A stretch of 64,000 nucleotides of DNA, from positions 62,001-126,000 of the forward strand of contig JAPLLG010000003.1 of NCBI GenBank assembly GCA_026387665.1, given 5' to 3'. Shown here piece after piece: positions 45,184 through 53,811 of this stretch. Position 1 is the stretch's first letter. Every line of letters begins with the position of its first letter. Under the pieces are notes generated by a model. The model was given only the letters and a program-made list of their open reading frames with translations. It was not told the origin of the DNA and ran no database searches. The DNA comes from Nitrospirota bacterium. GTDB taxonomy: Bacteria; Nitrospirota; Nitrospiria; Nitrospirales; Nitrospiraceae. A program made the position numbers and the translations under genes.

Positions 45184-45486
45184 CTACATCGTTCCGCGAG
45201 GGGGAGGGGAGTCATCAGTAGTAGGACCATCCTGGGGCTCCAGGAATTCGTCGAGGACCCGGAGTGACTCATTGAGCAGGTCTGTCGTGCAGCTTAGGGT
45301 CACTTGAATTTGTTGAAGCGCCTCCTGCCAGCGCCCTTCCTGCTGGAGGATTTGAAATCGGCGAAGATGCTCTTCCATGATCGCTTGTTTCGCATCCAGC
45401 ATCAGGCCATCAACAGCTGTCACAAGTGCCTCCGTTCGTGTGATCGATGGCTCACGATACCAGACCCTGATCCCTACGGCAATCAT
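45184..45486 (-). CDS. Small helical protein, unknown function
   Basis: A 100-aa frame with an amphipathic helical centre (AIMEEHLRRFQILQQEGRWQEALQQI) that resembles a single TPR-like hairpin and an acidic, Pro-rich end. I find no ribosome binding site before the ATG at 45486; the internal ATGs at residues 29 or 37 may be used. It is a plausible but unproven gene. Confidence 0.45.
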   Translation of the reverse strand: MIAVGIRVWYREPSITRTEALVTAVDGLMLDAKQAIMEEHLRRFQILQQEGRWQEALQQIQVTLSCTTDLLNESLRVLDEFLEPQDGPTTDDSPPPRGTM

Positions 45487-45683
45487 AGGGACAGTAGATC
45501 TCTAAATAGTTTAACTTCCAATCATAACGCATTGTATTTACTGGGCACACTAACGTGCTACTGTCAGATTAATAATTGAGCTATCGATCCTGTAACTTCC
45601 AAAGTTCAGAGGTTCTTCCGCTTGACGGTTCGCCGGTAACAGGGGTATCGTGCTCTTACAATTTACTCATTGAGGAGGAGCTG

Positions 45684-45923
45684 ATGCGCAAGGTCTCGAT
45701 GTCGCCACTAATCGTAATTGGATTTCTACTGGCTGCCTGCTCCTCGACAGAATGGGTCCACCCCAACAAGCCAGGGGACGCCTTCACGAGCGACTACAAT
45801 AAATGCCAGCAAGACGCTGCGCGGGACCCTAAACTGCAGCAGGGCAGCCAGCTCCTCCTCATTAACGCCACGGAACGCTGCATTCAGAAGGAAGGCTGGC
45901 GAATGATCGAACGGGAGAAGTAA
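45684..45923 (+). CDS. Small lipoprotein
   Basis: A 79-aa lipoprotein. Signal peptide with lipobox LAAC (about residue 19), followed by SSTEWVHP. The mature part has two further cysteines (in NKCQQDA and ERCIQKEGW), which could form a disulfide. The phrase FTSDYNKCQQDA is common in short periplasmic lipoproteins of unknown role. The ATG at 45684 has GAGGAGG 6 nt upstream. It stands alone. Confidence 0.75.
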   Translation: MRKVSMSPLIVIGFLLAACSSTEWVHPNKPGDAFTSDYNKCQQDAARDPKLQQGSQLLLINATERCIQKEGWRMIEREK

Positions 45924-46134
45924 TCTCTCTTTTCCTCCTCGTCGCCGAGAACCCTCCGCACCCACTCACCTGCATCAATTGCTGATCCGAATCGCTCCGG
46001 CATGGGCCGGAGCGACCAGCCATGCCACCATCCAGAGTAGCTCAATAGCTCCTTAGCTCCTTCGATCCATATGTTACATGGAGTTTACAGGGAATTGACG
46101 CAACTGGAATGTGTCCTGGGTAAGGTAGTGCCAT

Positions 46135-46443
46135 ATGAATATGCAGAACACCGCCCTCTCAACCTTGGAGCAAGCGATGAAAAACCCTGACGCCTATCTA
46201 TTCGTGCTGACCATCACGCTCTTGCTCGCCGCGCCAATCGTGCGGGCCATCCAAACATTGCTAGCCATGCACGCACGAGTCATCGTCCCTCTTCTTCGGA
46301 CACAGACAGGGGGGTATGCCCTCACAATGATCACATCCGTCCCAAGGATGGATGCCATCATCTGCCCCCACTGCGCATCATCCTTTAATCGCACCATCGA
46401 CTTGAACCCAACCACATTCGTACAACCAAGGGAGGCCTTATGA
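46135..46443 (+). CDS. Small membrane protein, coupled to the CBS gene
   Basis: A 102-aa protein with one hydrophobic helix (about 21-45), a basic linker and a C-terminal CPHCASSF motif that could be half of a zinc or redox site. Its stop overlaps the start of the CBS protein gene by 4 nt (ATGA), which supports a real, coupled gene. No family is recognised. Confidence 0.6.
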   Translation: MNMQNTALSTLEQAMKNPDAYLFVLTITLLLAAPIVRAIQTLLAMHARVIVPLLRTQTGGYALTMITSVPRMDAIICPHCASSFNRTIDLNPTTFVQPREAL

Positions 46444-46823
46444 TCACAGTCGATCGGCTCATGACCCGCCACATGGTCAATATCGCAACAGGCACCTCAG
46501 CCATTGATGCGGCGAAACTTATGAAGAACCACAAAATTGGAAGTCTGTTCGTGACTAAGCATGACCGCATCGTCGGCATTGTGACGGAGCCGGATATTGT
46601 CAGGAAAGTCGTTGGGGTAGATGGGGTGCCCTATGGCATCTCCGTGGAAGATATCATGAGCAGCCCCGTTATCGGCATCGACGGACGCCGGTCTGTGACT
46701 GAGGCGGCCGATCTGATGGAGCGGCATGGGACACGCCATTTGGCCGTCTTCAAAGAAAACTCGATTGTGGGGATCTTGTCGGTGCGCGACCTATTGCACC
46801 CGGTTTCTATCGATGAGTTTTAA
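46440..46823 (+). CDS. CBS-domain pair protein
   Basis: A 127-aa cytoplasmic protein consisting only of two CBS motifs (a Bateman module). Repeat 1 covers about 1-60 (VDRLMTRHMVNIATGTSAIDAA, then DRIVGIVTEPDIV) and repeat 2 about 68-125 (VEDIMSSPVIGIDGRRSVTEAA, then NSIVGILSVRDLL). Such modules sense adenosine nucleotides and usually control a partner enzyme or channel. The start is ATG 46440 with GGGAGG 5 nt upstream, overlapping the previous gene. Two small membrane protein genes follow, so a nucleotide-regulated membrane function is conceivable. Confidence 0.9.
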   Translation: MITVDRLMTRHMVNIATGTSAIDAAKLMKNHKIGSLFVTKHDRIVGIVTEPDIVRKVVGVDGVPYGISVEDIMSSPVIGIDGRRSVTEAADLMERHGTRHLAVFKENSIVGILSVRDLLHPVSIDEF

Positions 46824-46875
46824 GCATTCATGGTTTGCTTCACACGATCCGTCACAAGAAAGGGAATTCGCAGAC

Positions 46876-47001
46876 ATGGCACTTGATCTCTTCACCTCAT
46901 TGCTTGCCATGGGCGTGCAGCTCACGCTCGTCCTCGGCGGCATGCTGTTCCTCTTCTCGCTTGGCCGAGATTTCCGGAGTGCTTTCTTGGGACACGAGTA
47001 A
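46876..47001 (+). CDS. 41-aa single-helix membrane protein
   Basis: MALDLFTSLLAMGVQLTLVL... is one long hydrophobic helix followed by a charged end (GRDFRSAFLGHE). AAAGGGA lies about 10 nt upstream of the ATG at 46876; a longer form from 46813 is possible. It is 4 nt before the next gene, so it looks like a small subunit of that operon. Function unknown. Confidence 0.5.
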   Translation: MALDLFTSLLAMGVQLTLVLGGMLFLFSLGRDFRSAFLGHE

Positions 47002-47005
47002 CACC

Positions 47006-47521
47006 ATGCCCCAGATCTCCATGGAGCAGACTTTGTCGAACGGCTGGCCCAAGCGATTCATCATTACGCTCACGGCTTACGACTTCACTCGTGTCTGGGA
47101 AGCGGGCACGCGATTCATTCTGAGCCTGCTCACCCTGACGATCCTACTTGGCCTGGCAGGTGGCGTCGTCAAAACGTTTCTTGACCTGCGGCTGCTCCTA
47201 TCCACCGATCTTGAAGTCGCGCTCCGGCACATCATTGTCGATGCGCTCACCTTGCTTGCAGTCGTGGAAGTCCTGAGAACGACGTTGACCTACTGTTCGG
47301 ACGGACGAGTGCGCGTCACCTTTATCGTAGACACGGTGCTCGTCGTCATGCTGACCGAGATCATCTCCCGATGGTTCACCGGCGGGGAGTGGCATCAATT
47401 CGCGATACTGGGAGGCATTGTCATCACGCTGGGGCTCATGCGCGTCGTGGCCATCCGATATAGCCCGACGCCAGCGACGTTCACACAACAGGCCAGTCAA
47501 CCGGGACCATCATGTCCCTAA
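47006..47521 (+). CDS. PsiE-like inner-membrane protein
   Basis: A 171-aa protein with four hydrophobic helices (about 33-60, 75-95, 107-122, 133-150). EVALRHIIVDALTLLAVVEVLR followed by TFIVDTVLVVMLTEII resembles the PsiE family (phosphate-starvation-inducible E), whose biochemical role is unknown. The start is ATG 47006; an internal ATG at 47021 is possible. It overlaps the frame of the next gene only slightly and belongs to the run 46135-47808. The Pho regulon genes lie 1.5-6 kb to the right, but I see no Pho box in front of this operon. Confidence 0.7.
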   Translation: MPQISMEQTLSNGWPKRFIITLTAYDFTRVWEAGTRFILSLLTLTILLGLAGGVVKTFLDLRLLLSTDLEVALRHIIVDALTLLAVVEVLRTTLTYCSDGRVRVTFIVDTVLVVMLTEIISRWFTGGEWHQFAILGGIVITLGLMRVVAIRYSPTPATFTQQASQPGPSCP

Positions 47522-47541
47522 TTTTTCACCAGGAGGTGCCT

Positions 47542-47808
47542 ATGACAGTCAGTTCTCTTCTTGAATCAACTCCGGAAGTACATCCTTCACAACGGGAGCG
47601 GCCAGATGGCGATGCGCTGACGGCAATCATTCTCGACCATCTCGATGAGCAGACCGTCATCACATTGGACTCGCTCGTTTGCCTCATGCCTGAGTACAGT
47701 TGGAATCAAATCTTCCACCGCGTCGACCAACTGGCCCGATGCAACAAGGTTGTCCTTCGCCGCCACCGATGTGACTACACGCTCTTCTCAACCACGTTCG
47801 TCGCCTAA
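47542..47808 (+). CDS. Small winged-helix-like protein
   Basis: An 88-aa soluble protein. Residues 26-85 (ALTAIILDHLDEQ, TLDSLVCLMPEYSWNQIFHRVDQLAR, VVLRRHRCDYTLF) have the helix-helix-strand-strand pattern of a winged helix DNA-binding domain. The ATG at 47542 has AGGAGG 5 nt upstream. It is last in the run of small genes. A role as a local regulator is an inference. Confidence 0.6.
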   Translation: MTVSSLLESTPEVHPSQRERPDGDALTAIILDHLDEQTVITLDSLVCLMPEYSWNQIFHRVDQLARCNKVVLRRHRCDYTLFSTTFVA

Positions 47809-48147
47809 TAACTTCCTCCACGCGCCGTTCGCTTCCCTCATATCCGCTCCATAGGCTTTCCGGTAAGCGGGTGCTGATCGGAACAGCAGGGAGCGGCCTC
47901 CGTTCGAAATCCGACAGTCTCTCTGCGTAGCTGATCTTCCAGGCAAACTAGCATTTCATGGCCTGGTTGTAGCGCTGGCCTTTCCGATAAGGAGGGACGG
48001 CGGCGAAACGATTCGCGGGGCTTGTTGCTGCGCCTGAAGCGAGTGAACGGGCGGGACGGCTATCGCGATAGATTGAAGTGGTGATCGTGGATTTCGATCA
48101 AGGGACTCTGCAAGAAATCTCTCCGCACAACGGAGTCTTATTGCCGG
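47809..48147. other. Intergenic region without recognisable gene
   Basis: About 340 bases. I see no protein-like frame, tRNA or strong hairpin. A purine-rich AAGGAGGGA near 47989 is not followed by a usable start codon. Confidence 0.45.
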
Positions 48148-48840
48148 CTATCGAGTGATTGGTTGCGGCTGCCCGGCATCTGCCAATTGCACGTTAACCC
48201 GTACAACCCCTTCATTGAGCTTCTGATAGGTATAGCCTTCGAAGATCTTGGGTAAGGCGTCGGCCTGCTCCTGCTTGGTGATGAGGGAGAAGGCTGGCAC
48301 ATAGCGTCCTGCGGCGACTTTGACACCGATCAGTTTCGCTCCCGGCTCGATCACAACGTGATCTCCAACCTCGCTCCTGAATACGAACGACTGCATTCCT
48401 ACGAAGGTATCGTTGCCAACTTTAGCCGGGCCGTGGACCTGGCATTGATGGGCCAACGAGACTTGCTGCCCGATATAGACGGAGTACTTCTTCCCCTCGA
48501 CTTCCACTTCGTTCTCAAGCAGCTCATGGCCTCCTTCGAACGTCTCAAGTCCGTGCACGACGACGCCATCCTGCACATTGCTGTTATCGCCAATGAAAAT
48601 ATGTTCTCCTTCATCCCCGCGAACTGATGCCCCAGGAGCGACAAACACGTGCTCACCGATGACGGTCGAGCCACTGACCGCCCCGAGCGGGTGGATGCGC
48701 GCGGTCTTGGCAATGACCGGCACATCGACGTCGGGGTTGAACGTGGTCTTCACATTCGGGGCCACCCAGCCGATCAGCACGATACTTGCGGCCAGCACGT
48801 TGAGGCTTACGCTGAGCGCCAACAGTCTCGATCGGGTCAT
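48148..48840 (-). CDS. Membrane-anchored or exported gamma-class carbonic anhydrase (Cam type)
   Basis: Hydrates CO2 to bicarbonate; left-handed beta-helix trimer. The sequence closely follows the archaeal enzyme Cam: ASVRGDEG with the conserved Arg, Asp and Glu, SNVQDGVVVHGLE with the first zinc histidine and the following Glu, the acidic loop (ELLENEVEVEGKKYSVYIG), and VSLAHQCQVHG with the other two histidines. All metal ligands and the proton-shuttle loop are present, so this is a true Cam and not an inactive CamH/YrdA relative. The N-terminus (MTRSRLLALSVSLNVLAASI) is a signal peptide or anchor, which places the enzyme outside the cytoplasm. 230 aa from ATG 48840; longer starts at 48858/48894 are possible. 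It stands alone. Confidence 0.92.
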   Translation of the reverse strand: MTRSRLLALSVSLNVLAASIVLIGWVAPNVKTTFNPDVDVPVIAKTARIHPLGAVSGSTVIGEHVFVAPGASVRGDEGEHIFIGDNSNVQDGVVVHGLETFEGGHELLENEVEVEGKKYSVYIGQQVSLAHQCQVHGPAKVGNDTFVGMQSFVFRSEVGDHVVIEPGAKLIGVKVAAGRYVPAFSLITKQEQADALPKIFEGYTYQKLNEGVVRVNVQLADAGQPQPITR

Positions 48841-49037
48841 ACCTTCTCTTTCTCCCATGCGCTGACGTGAGTTTTCAGAACCGGAAAACGGCAATCCGGC
48901 AATGGATGGGCCACTATACCGTCATAGCCTTCGCCTGACAACAACATTGCCCTCCACTGAAGAGGGGGTATGCGAACAGGCATCTGGCATTCTCCCGTGG
49001 TCATCAACCTAATTCTGGAACCAACTGCCAGCGGAGC

Positions 49038-49730
49038 TTACTGCGGCGTGAGATCCTGCGTTGAGGAGCCTGGCGGGGTGGTGTGGCGGATGATTTTCCC
49101 CTCTACGAGGTAGACGACCAGCTCGGCGATGTTAGTCGCATGGTCTGCCATCCGTTCGAGGTATTTGGCGATAAAACTCAGGCGAATGGCGCGCGAAACC
49201 GTCTGAGGGTCCTCGATCATGAATGCCAACAGCTCACGGAATACCTTCTCCATCAGGTCGTCGACGGAGTCGTCGTTCGCGAGCACCTTCCGAGCAAGTG
49301 AGGCATCGTCCTTCACAAAGGCATCGATACTTTCCTTCACCATCATCCGCGCCAAATTTCCCATTCGCGGGATGTCGATGTAGGGCTTGAGCTGCGGTTC
49401 CTCGTTCAGCTCGATCGATCGCTCGCAGATATTCTCGGCCAGGTCGCTGATGCGCTCGAGTTCGGTGGCGATCTTCATCGCCGTCGTGACCAATCGCAAG
49501 TCTCGTGCGGCCGGCTGATGGAGGGCCAGCAACCGAATGCAGTCTTCGTCGATCTCCACATCCATCGCATTGACTTGATGGTCCCGTTCAATCACCTGGC
49601 GAGCCAGGGCTGAATCGCGCGTCACCAATGCGGCGAGGGCCTTGTCGATCTGGTCTTCTGCCAGACCGGCCATGCGTAAGAGCTTGCTCTTCAAGGCTGC
49701 GAGTTCTTCGTCAAAGTGGCGTTGTGTCAT
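49038..49730 (-). CDS. phoU: Phosphate signalling protein PhoU
   Basis: A cytoplasmic metal-binding helical protein that links the Pst transporter to the PhoR kinase and keeps the Pho regulon off in high phosphate. It has 230 aa in two PhoU repeats of three helices each. The motifs are VNAMDVEIDEDCIRLLALHQPAARDLR (repeat 1) and VDDLMEKVFRELLAFM with RMADHATNIAE (repeat 2); the similar ERISDLAENICE is in the first. The ATG at 49730 lies just beyond the pstB stop; a TTG at 49742 would overlap pstB. It is last in the pst operon. The C-terminal tail is short and hydrophilic. Confidence 0.93.
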   Translation of the reverse strand: MTQRHFDEELAALKSKLLRMAGLAEDQIDKALAALVTRDSALARQVIERDHQVNAMDVEIDEDCIRLLALHQPAARDLRLVTTAMKIATELERISDLAENICERSIELNEEPQLKPYIDIPRMGNLARMMVKESIDAFVKDDASLARKVLANDDSVDDLMEKVFRELLAFMIEDPQTVSRAIRLSFIAKYLERMADHATNIAELVVYLVEGKIIRHTTPPGSSTQDLTPQ

Positions 49731-49734
49731 AAGT

Positions 49735-50535
49735 TTAACCAAATCGTCCGGTGATGTAGTCTTCTGTTTGCTTCTTGGACGGCGTGGTAAAGAGTTGCTT
49801 CGTGAGGCCGAACTCCACCAGTTCGCCGAGGTACATGAAGGCGGTCCAATCGGACACCCGCGCCGCCTGCTGCATATTGTGCGTGACGATCAAGATTGTC
49901 ACGCGCCGTTTTAAGTCGAGCAACAGTTCCTCGATGCTGGCCGTGGCGATCGGGTCGAGCGCTGACGTCGGTTCATCCAATAAGAGCAATTCCGGATCGG
50001 TCGCCAGGGCACGGGCGATACAGAGCCGTTGCTGCTGGCCGCCGGAGAGGGAGGTTGCCCGCGCGAGTAACCGATCTTTGACTTCTTCCCACAGGGCTGC
50101 GCTCCGCAAGGCCTGTTCGACCTTCTCATCTAGAAGGTATCGCTCGGTGGTTCCTCGCACCTTCAAGCCGTAGGCGACGTTCTCGTAAATTGACTTGGGA
50201 AATGGATTCGGCTTTTGAAACACCATGGCGATCCGCATCCGCACCTCGATGGGATCGACCTCTGCTGCCAGGATATTGCGGCTATCAGGATAGAGCAGAA
50301 TTTCCCCTTCATAGCGGTTGCCGGCATAGAGGTCATGCATACGGTTGAAACAGCGGAGAAAGGTCGATTTTCCACAGCCTGACGGCCCGATCAATGCCGT
50401 AATCTGGTTTTCACCGATGGGGATCGACAGGTTCTTCAGCGCCAGTCTGCTGCCATAAGAAAAACTCAAGGCGCGCGTTTCCGCCTTGAGGGACTTGGGC
50501 CAACCCTGAGCGTGGGGTGAGTCGGTGAGATTCAT
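49735..50535 (-). CDS. pstB: Phosphate ABC transporter ATP-binding protein
   Basis: The ATPase of the high-affinity phosphate importer, 266 aa. Walker A GPSGCGKS (about 52-59), Q-loop [21 protein letters not shown], signature [16 protein letters not shown] and Walker [13 protein letters not shown], then the H-loop histidine in VTHNMQQA. The motif after the Q-loop is specific for PstB. A short polar leader precedes the domain. It lies between pstA (1 nt apart) and phoU. Confidence 0.95.
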   Translation of the reverse strand: MNLTDSPHAQGWPKSLKAETRALSFSYGSRLALKNLSIPIGENQITALIGPSGCGKSTFLRCFNRMHDLYAGNRYEGEILLYPDSRNILAAEVDPIEVRMRIAMVFQKPNPFPKSIYENVAYGLKVRGTTERYLLDEKVEQALRSAALWEEVKDRLLARATSLSGGQQQRLCIARALATDPELLLLDEPTSALDPIATASIEELLLDLKRRVTILIVTHNMQQAARVSDWTAFMYLGELVEFGLTKQLFTTPSKKQTEDYITGRFG

Positions 50536-50536
50536 C

Positions 50537-51460
50537 CTACCAAGTCACCTGCTTTCTCATGCGATATCGTACATAGATGGCCACTCCGTTCATGGTGAGG
50601 GTCATTCCGACTAAGAGGATGCCGGCCGCCGCTGCGTTGCTGGCGAAGTCCTCGCCAGGCCTCGACACCCATCCGAACATCTGAATCGGCATGACCGTAA
50701 ACGGTGACAGGAGCCAGTCGAACGAGAGATAGGGCGGTTGTGTGCTGAAGGGAGCAGGCGGCAAAAAGGCGATGAAGGTGAGGGCGCCGATCGTGACGAT
50801 GGGGGCCGTCTCACCGATGGCCCGGCTCAAGGCTAGGATAATGCCGGTGAGGATACCGGCTGCAGAATAGGGCAGGACGTGATGCGCGACCGTCTGCCAC
50901 TTGGTGGCGCCCAATGCGTAGGCCGCCTCACGGATCTCCACGGGAATTGCGCGAATCGCTTCACGCGTCGTGACGATTACCACCGGGAGAATCAGCAGTG
51001 CCAAGGTGAGGCCCGCGACAAGAATGCTCTCGCCCAGACCCAGGATATAGACGAACAGTCCGAGCGCCAGCAGGCCATAGATGATGGATGGCACGCCGGC
51101 CAGGTTCGTGACCGTGACCTCGATCAATTCGGTCATCCAGCTTCTCCGCGCATACTCTTCCAGGTAGATGGCTGCGGCGACGCCTAGCGGCACACCCACG
51201 ACCGCCGTGACTAGCATGATCAAGGTCGAGCCGACCCAGGCGGGAAGGATACCGGCTTGTGCGGCATGACGAGAGGGATAGGACATGAGGAACTGCCAGT
51301 CGATGCGTGTGACACCTTGGTACAGGAGCGCGCCGAGCAAGAGCATGAGTGTCCCGACTGCCATGGCAAGTGAACAGATCCCCAAAGCCTTGAACAGGGC
51401 TTCGGCGATTTTTCGCCGTGCGATAGAGGGGTGCTTCTGTCGAGAGGACTGGACGGACAT
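50537..51460 (-). CDS. pstA: Phosphate ABC transporter permease
   Basis: The second membrane subunit of the Pst transporter, 307 aa with about six helices. The EAA loop is visible as [21 protein letters not shown] (about 185-205). The start ATG at 51460 overlaps the pstC stop by 1 nt (TGATG) and has GGGAGG 7 nt upstream; a start at 51481 would sit inside pstC. It works with PstC, PstB and PstS. Confidence 0.94.
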   Translation of the reverse strand: MSVQSSRQKHPSIARRKIAEALFKALGICSLAMAVGTLMLLLGALLYQGVTRIDWQFLMSYPSRHAAQAGILPAWVGSTLIMLVTAVVGVPLGVAAAIYLEEYARRSWMTELIEVTVTNLAGVPSIIYGLLALGLFVYILGLGESILVAGLTLALLILPVVIVTTREAIRAIPVEIREAAYALGATKWQTVAHHVLPYSAAGILTGIILALSRAIGETAPIVTIGALTFIAFLPPAPFSTQPPYLSFDWLLSPFTVMPIQMFGWVSRPGEDFASNAAAAGILLVGMTLTMNGVAIYVRYRMRKQVTW

Positions 51461-52419
51461 CAGTAGGCCTCCCGAAACCACTTCCGCAGCATATGGCCGA
51501 GGATGTTGAACGCGAAGGTCATCACGGCCAACACCAGCCCTGCCGCAAAAATACTCTGGTAGCCAATGCTGCCGTGGGGCAGATCGCCGAGCGCCACTTG
51601 AACAATGTAGGCGGTAATGGTGGCGGCCGGCTCCAGAGGGTTCCAGGTCAGATTCGGATTTTGTCCCGCGGCGATCGCCACCACCATGGTTTCGCCGACC
51701 GCGCGCGAGATCCCGAGCACATAGGCGGCGACAAGGCCTGATGTGGCAGCCGGCACGACCACGCGCCAGGCCGTCTGCAGGCGGGTGGCCCCCATCGCAT
51801 AGGAACCTTCCCGTAACACCATCGGCACGGCGCGCATCGCATCCTCGCTGAGCGAGATGACGAAGGGCATGATCATAATGCCGATTACGATGCCTGGTCC
51901 AAGCATATTGAACCCCGGCAGATCAGGCCAGATCCGTTGGAGCCCCGGTGTGACGACCAATAGCGCAAAATATCCGTAGACCACGGTCGGAACGGCCCCC
52001 AGGAGTTCTAACGCTGGCTTGATGACTTCCCGCACACGCGACGAAGCGAATTCTGAGAGATAGATCGCTGCCACCGTTCCGAGAGGAATCGCCACGAGGA
52101 GCCCAACTCCGCTAGTGACGAGCGTGCCGGCGAGCAGCGGCAGGATCCCATAGTGAGGATCGGCAAAGAGGGGGGTCCAGAGTGTATCGGTGAAGAAGTC
52201 TGTGAGCGGCACCATCTTGAAAAATCCGATCGACTCAGAAAGAAGCACGGCGATGATCGTCACGGTCGCGGCCACGGAGGTCAGCGCGGCGACAAACAAT
52301 CCTCCTTCGATCGCCCTCTCGCATCGCAGCCGCGCACGACGGCGCGCAGCCGCTTCGTCTCCTGCGCCTGGGTTCTTGATCGGAATCGTTTTCTGTGCTG
52401 CCATCATAGACTGGCTCAT
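51460..52419 (-). CDS. pstC: Phosphate ABC transporter permease
   Basis: The first membrane subunit of the Pst transporter, 319 aa with about six helices. The EAA-type loop is RAVPMVLREGSYAMGATRLQT. The N-terminus (about 1-35) is polar and rich in Arg (AAARRRARLRCERAIEG) before the first helix. The start is ATG 52419, preceded by AGAGG; a TTG one codon earlier is also in frame. The gene follows pstS after 63 nt, a common gap that often allows higher pstS expression, and overlaps pstA. Confidence 0.94.
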   Translation of the reverse strand: MSQSMMAAQKTIPIKNPGAGDEAAARRRARLRCERAIEGGLFVAALTSVAATVTIIAVLLSESIGFFKMVPLTDFFTDTLWTPLFADPHYGILPLLAGTLVTSGVGLLVAIPLGTVAAIYLSEFASSRVREVIKPALELLGAVPTVVYGYFALLVVTPGLQRIWPDLPGFNMLGPGIVIGIMIMPFVISLSEDAMRAVPMVLREGSYAMGATRLQTAWRVVVPAATSGLVAAYVLGISRAVGETMVVAIAAGQNPNLTWNPLEPAATITAYIVQVALGDLPHGSIGYQSIFAAGLVLAVMTFAFNILGHMLRKWFREAY

Positions 52420-52482
52420 CAACAGACTGACCTCTTCATCATGCCCCCAGAATCAGAGCTGCAACAGGAGCCTCATGGAACT

Positions 52483-53493
52483 CTACTGTTTGGGGGGGCG
52501 ACTCATGATTTCTTCAACCGCCAGTCCGACCTCAGGCACCCCGCCGAATCCGGTCCCTAGGACGCCTTTCGTGAATCGCTCACGCGCCATACCATAGGCC
52601 TGTTCCGGCAACGGAATATACCGGACTTCTGCGATCAGCTTGGGGCCTTCCGTCAGGTAGTAGACGACGAAGTCTTTGACCTCTGTCCGCTTGGCTGCCG
52701 CCTCGCTGACATAGATGAAGAGGGGACGCGAGAGGGGCTGATAGCTGCCCTTGATGACACTTTCCGCACTGGGCAGCACCGGTCCACTCTTTCCGACAAT
52801 GGCCACCGCTTTCAACTTCTTCATCTGCGCGGCGTAATAAGCAAAGGGGATGTACCCTAATGCATGCTTATTGTTTTCGATCCCCTGAACGAGCACGTTA
52901 TCGTCTTCGCTGGCGGTGTAATCGCCACGGCTGGATTTGGGCTTTCCCACAATCGCATCGGTAAAGTAATCGAAGGTGCCGGAATCGGAGCCGGCGCCAA
53001 AGAGCATGAGCGGTGCGTCAGGCCAGTCTGAGTGGATCTGGTTCCATCTGGTGATTTTGCTCTGCGCGGCCGGTTCCCAGATTTTCTTGAGCTCTTCAAC
53101 CGTCATCGAGGTGACCCAGGTGTTCTTCGGGCTCACCGCTACCGTCAAGGCATCGAAAGCAATGGGCAGTTCGTAATAGGCAATGCCGTTCTTCTGACAG
53201 AGGGCCATTTCTTCTTTGAGGATCGGTCGAGAGGCATCCGCAATGTCCGTTTCACCTCGACAGAACTTCTTGAATCCTCCCCCTGTGCCTGCGATGCCCA
53301 CGGTTACTCGTATGTGCCCTCGGTTCGCTTTCTGAAATTCTTCCGCCACCGCCTCCGTGAGGGGATACACTGTACTCGACCCATCGACTTTAATGAGAGC
53401 CGTTTGCTCAGCCTGTGCCAGGTGACTCCCTGAACCGACGACTCCCAGAAACCCAGCCATCGCGATATAGCCCACAAACCGTACAACGAGCAT
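52483..53493 (-). CDS. pstS: Periplasmic phosphate-binding protein
   Basis: Captures phosphate in the periplasm and hands it to PstCA. It has 336 aa from the ATG at 53493, which has GGGAGGA 7 nt upstream; the frame is open to 53568 but the shorter form begins with a proper signal peptide ([19 protein letters not shown]... ending in AQA). Phosphate-binding motifs: [10 protein letters not shown] (Ser/Thr ligands), [22 protein letters not shown] and [12 protein letters not shown]. First gene of the pst operon. Three TTnACA-like half-sites with 11-bp period lie about 110-140 nt upstream. Confidence 0.93.
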   Translation of the reverse strand: MLVVRFVGYIAMAGFLGVVGSGSHLAQAEQTALIKVDGSSTVYPLTEAVAEEFQKANRGHIRVTVGIAGTGGGFKKFCRGETDIADASRPILKEEMALCQKNGIAYYELPIAFDALTVAVSPKNTWVTSMTVEELKKIWEPAAQSKITRWNQIHSDWPDAPLMLFGAGSDSGTFDYFTDAIVGKPKSSRGDYTASEDDNVLVQGIENNKHALGYIPFAYYAAQMKKLKAVAIVGKSGPVLPSAESVIKGSYQPLSRPLFIYVSEAAAKRTEVKDFVVYYLTEGPKLIAEVRYIPLPEQAYGMARERFTKGVLGTGFGGVPEVGLAVEEIMSRPPKQ

Positions 53494-53603
53494 GTGCGTT
53501 CCTCCCATCCATCGAAAGCCTTGTGGCACATTTTCGTGCCGCTGGCTCTCTGAAATAGTTCGCTTCATCTGGTCGTGAATCTACAGACGGGCCATTCCGG
53601 CGC

Positions 53604-53631
53604 TGTCACAGATATGTAAACTTTGTGTTAA
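53604..53631 (-). promoter_or_regulatory. Pho box of the pst operon
   Basis: On the minus strand TTAACA (53631-53626), TTTACA (53620-53615) and GTGACA (53609-53604) are direct repeats with an exact 11-bp period, the arrangement bound by PhoB/PhoP-type regulators. It lies about 110 nt upstream of the pstS ATG. Confidence 0.65.
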
Positions 53632-53711
53632 CTCGCATGGAAAATGCTCATTTTTCATCAATTGTCTTTCCTCGACCAGGAGTTTAGCCTGCCATGAGAC
53701 TGCCAAAATTC

Positions 53712-53728
53712 TTTACAAGTCTGTAACA
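53712..53728 (+). promoter_or_regulatory. Pho box of the phosphate porin gene
   Basis: TTTACA (53712-53717) and GTAACA (53723-53728) on the plus strand, again with an 11-bp period. It is about 84 nt upstream of the porin ATG. Only two half-sites are clear, so the site is weaker than the pst one. Confidence 0.5.
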
Positions 53729-53811
53729 TTGCGGCAATACCGCCGTGATGTCGAATCGTTACACCTGTCTCCAGTACAGCAGCACACATTTATGACAAGG
53801 AGGATACAGGT

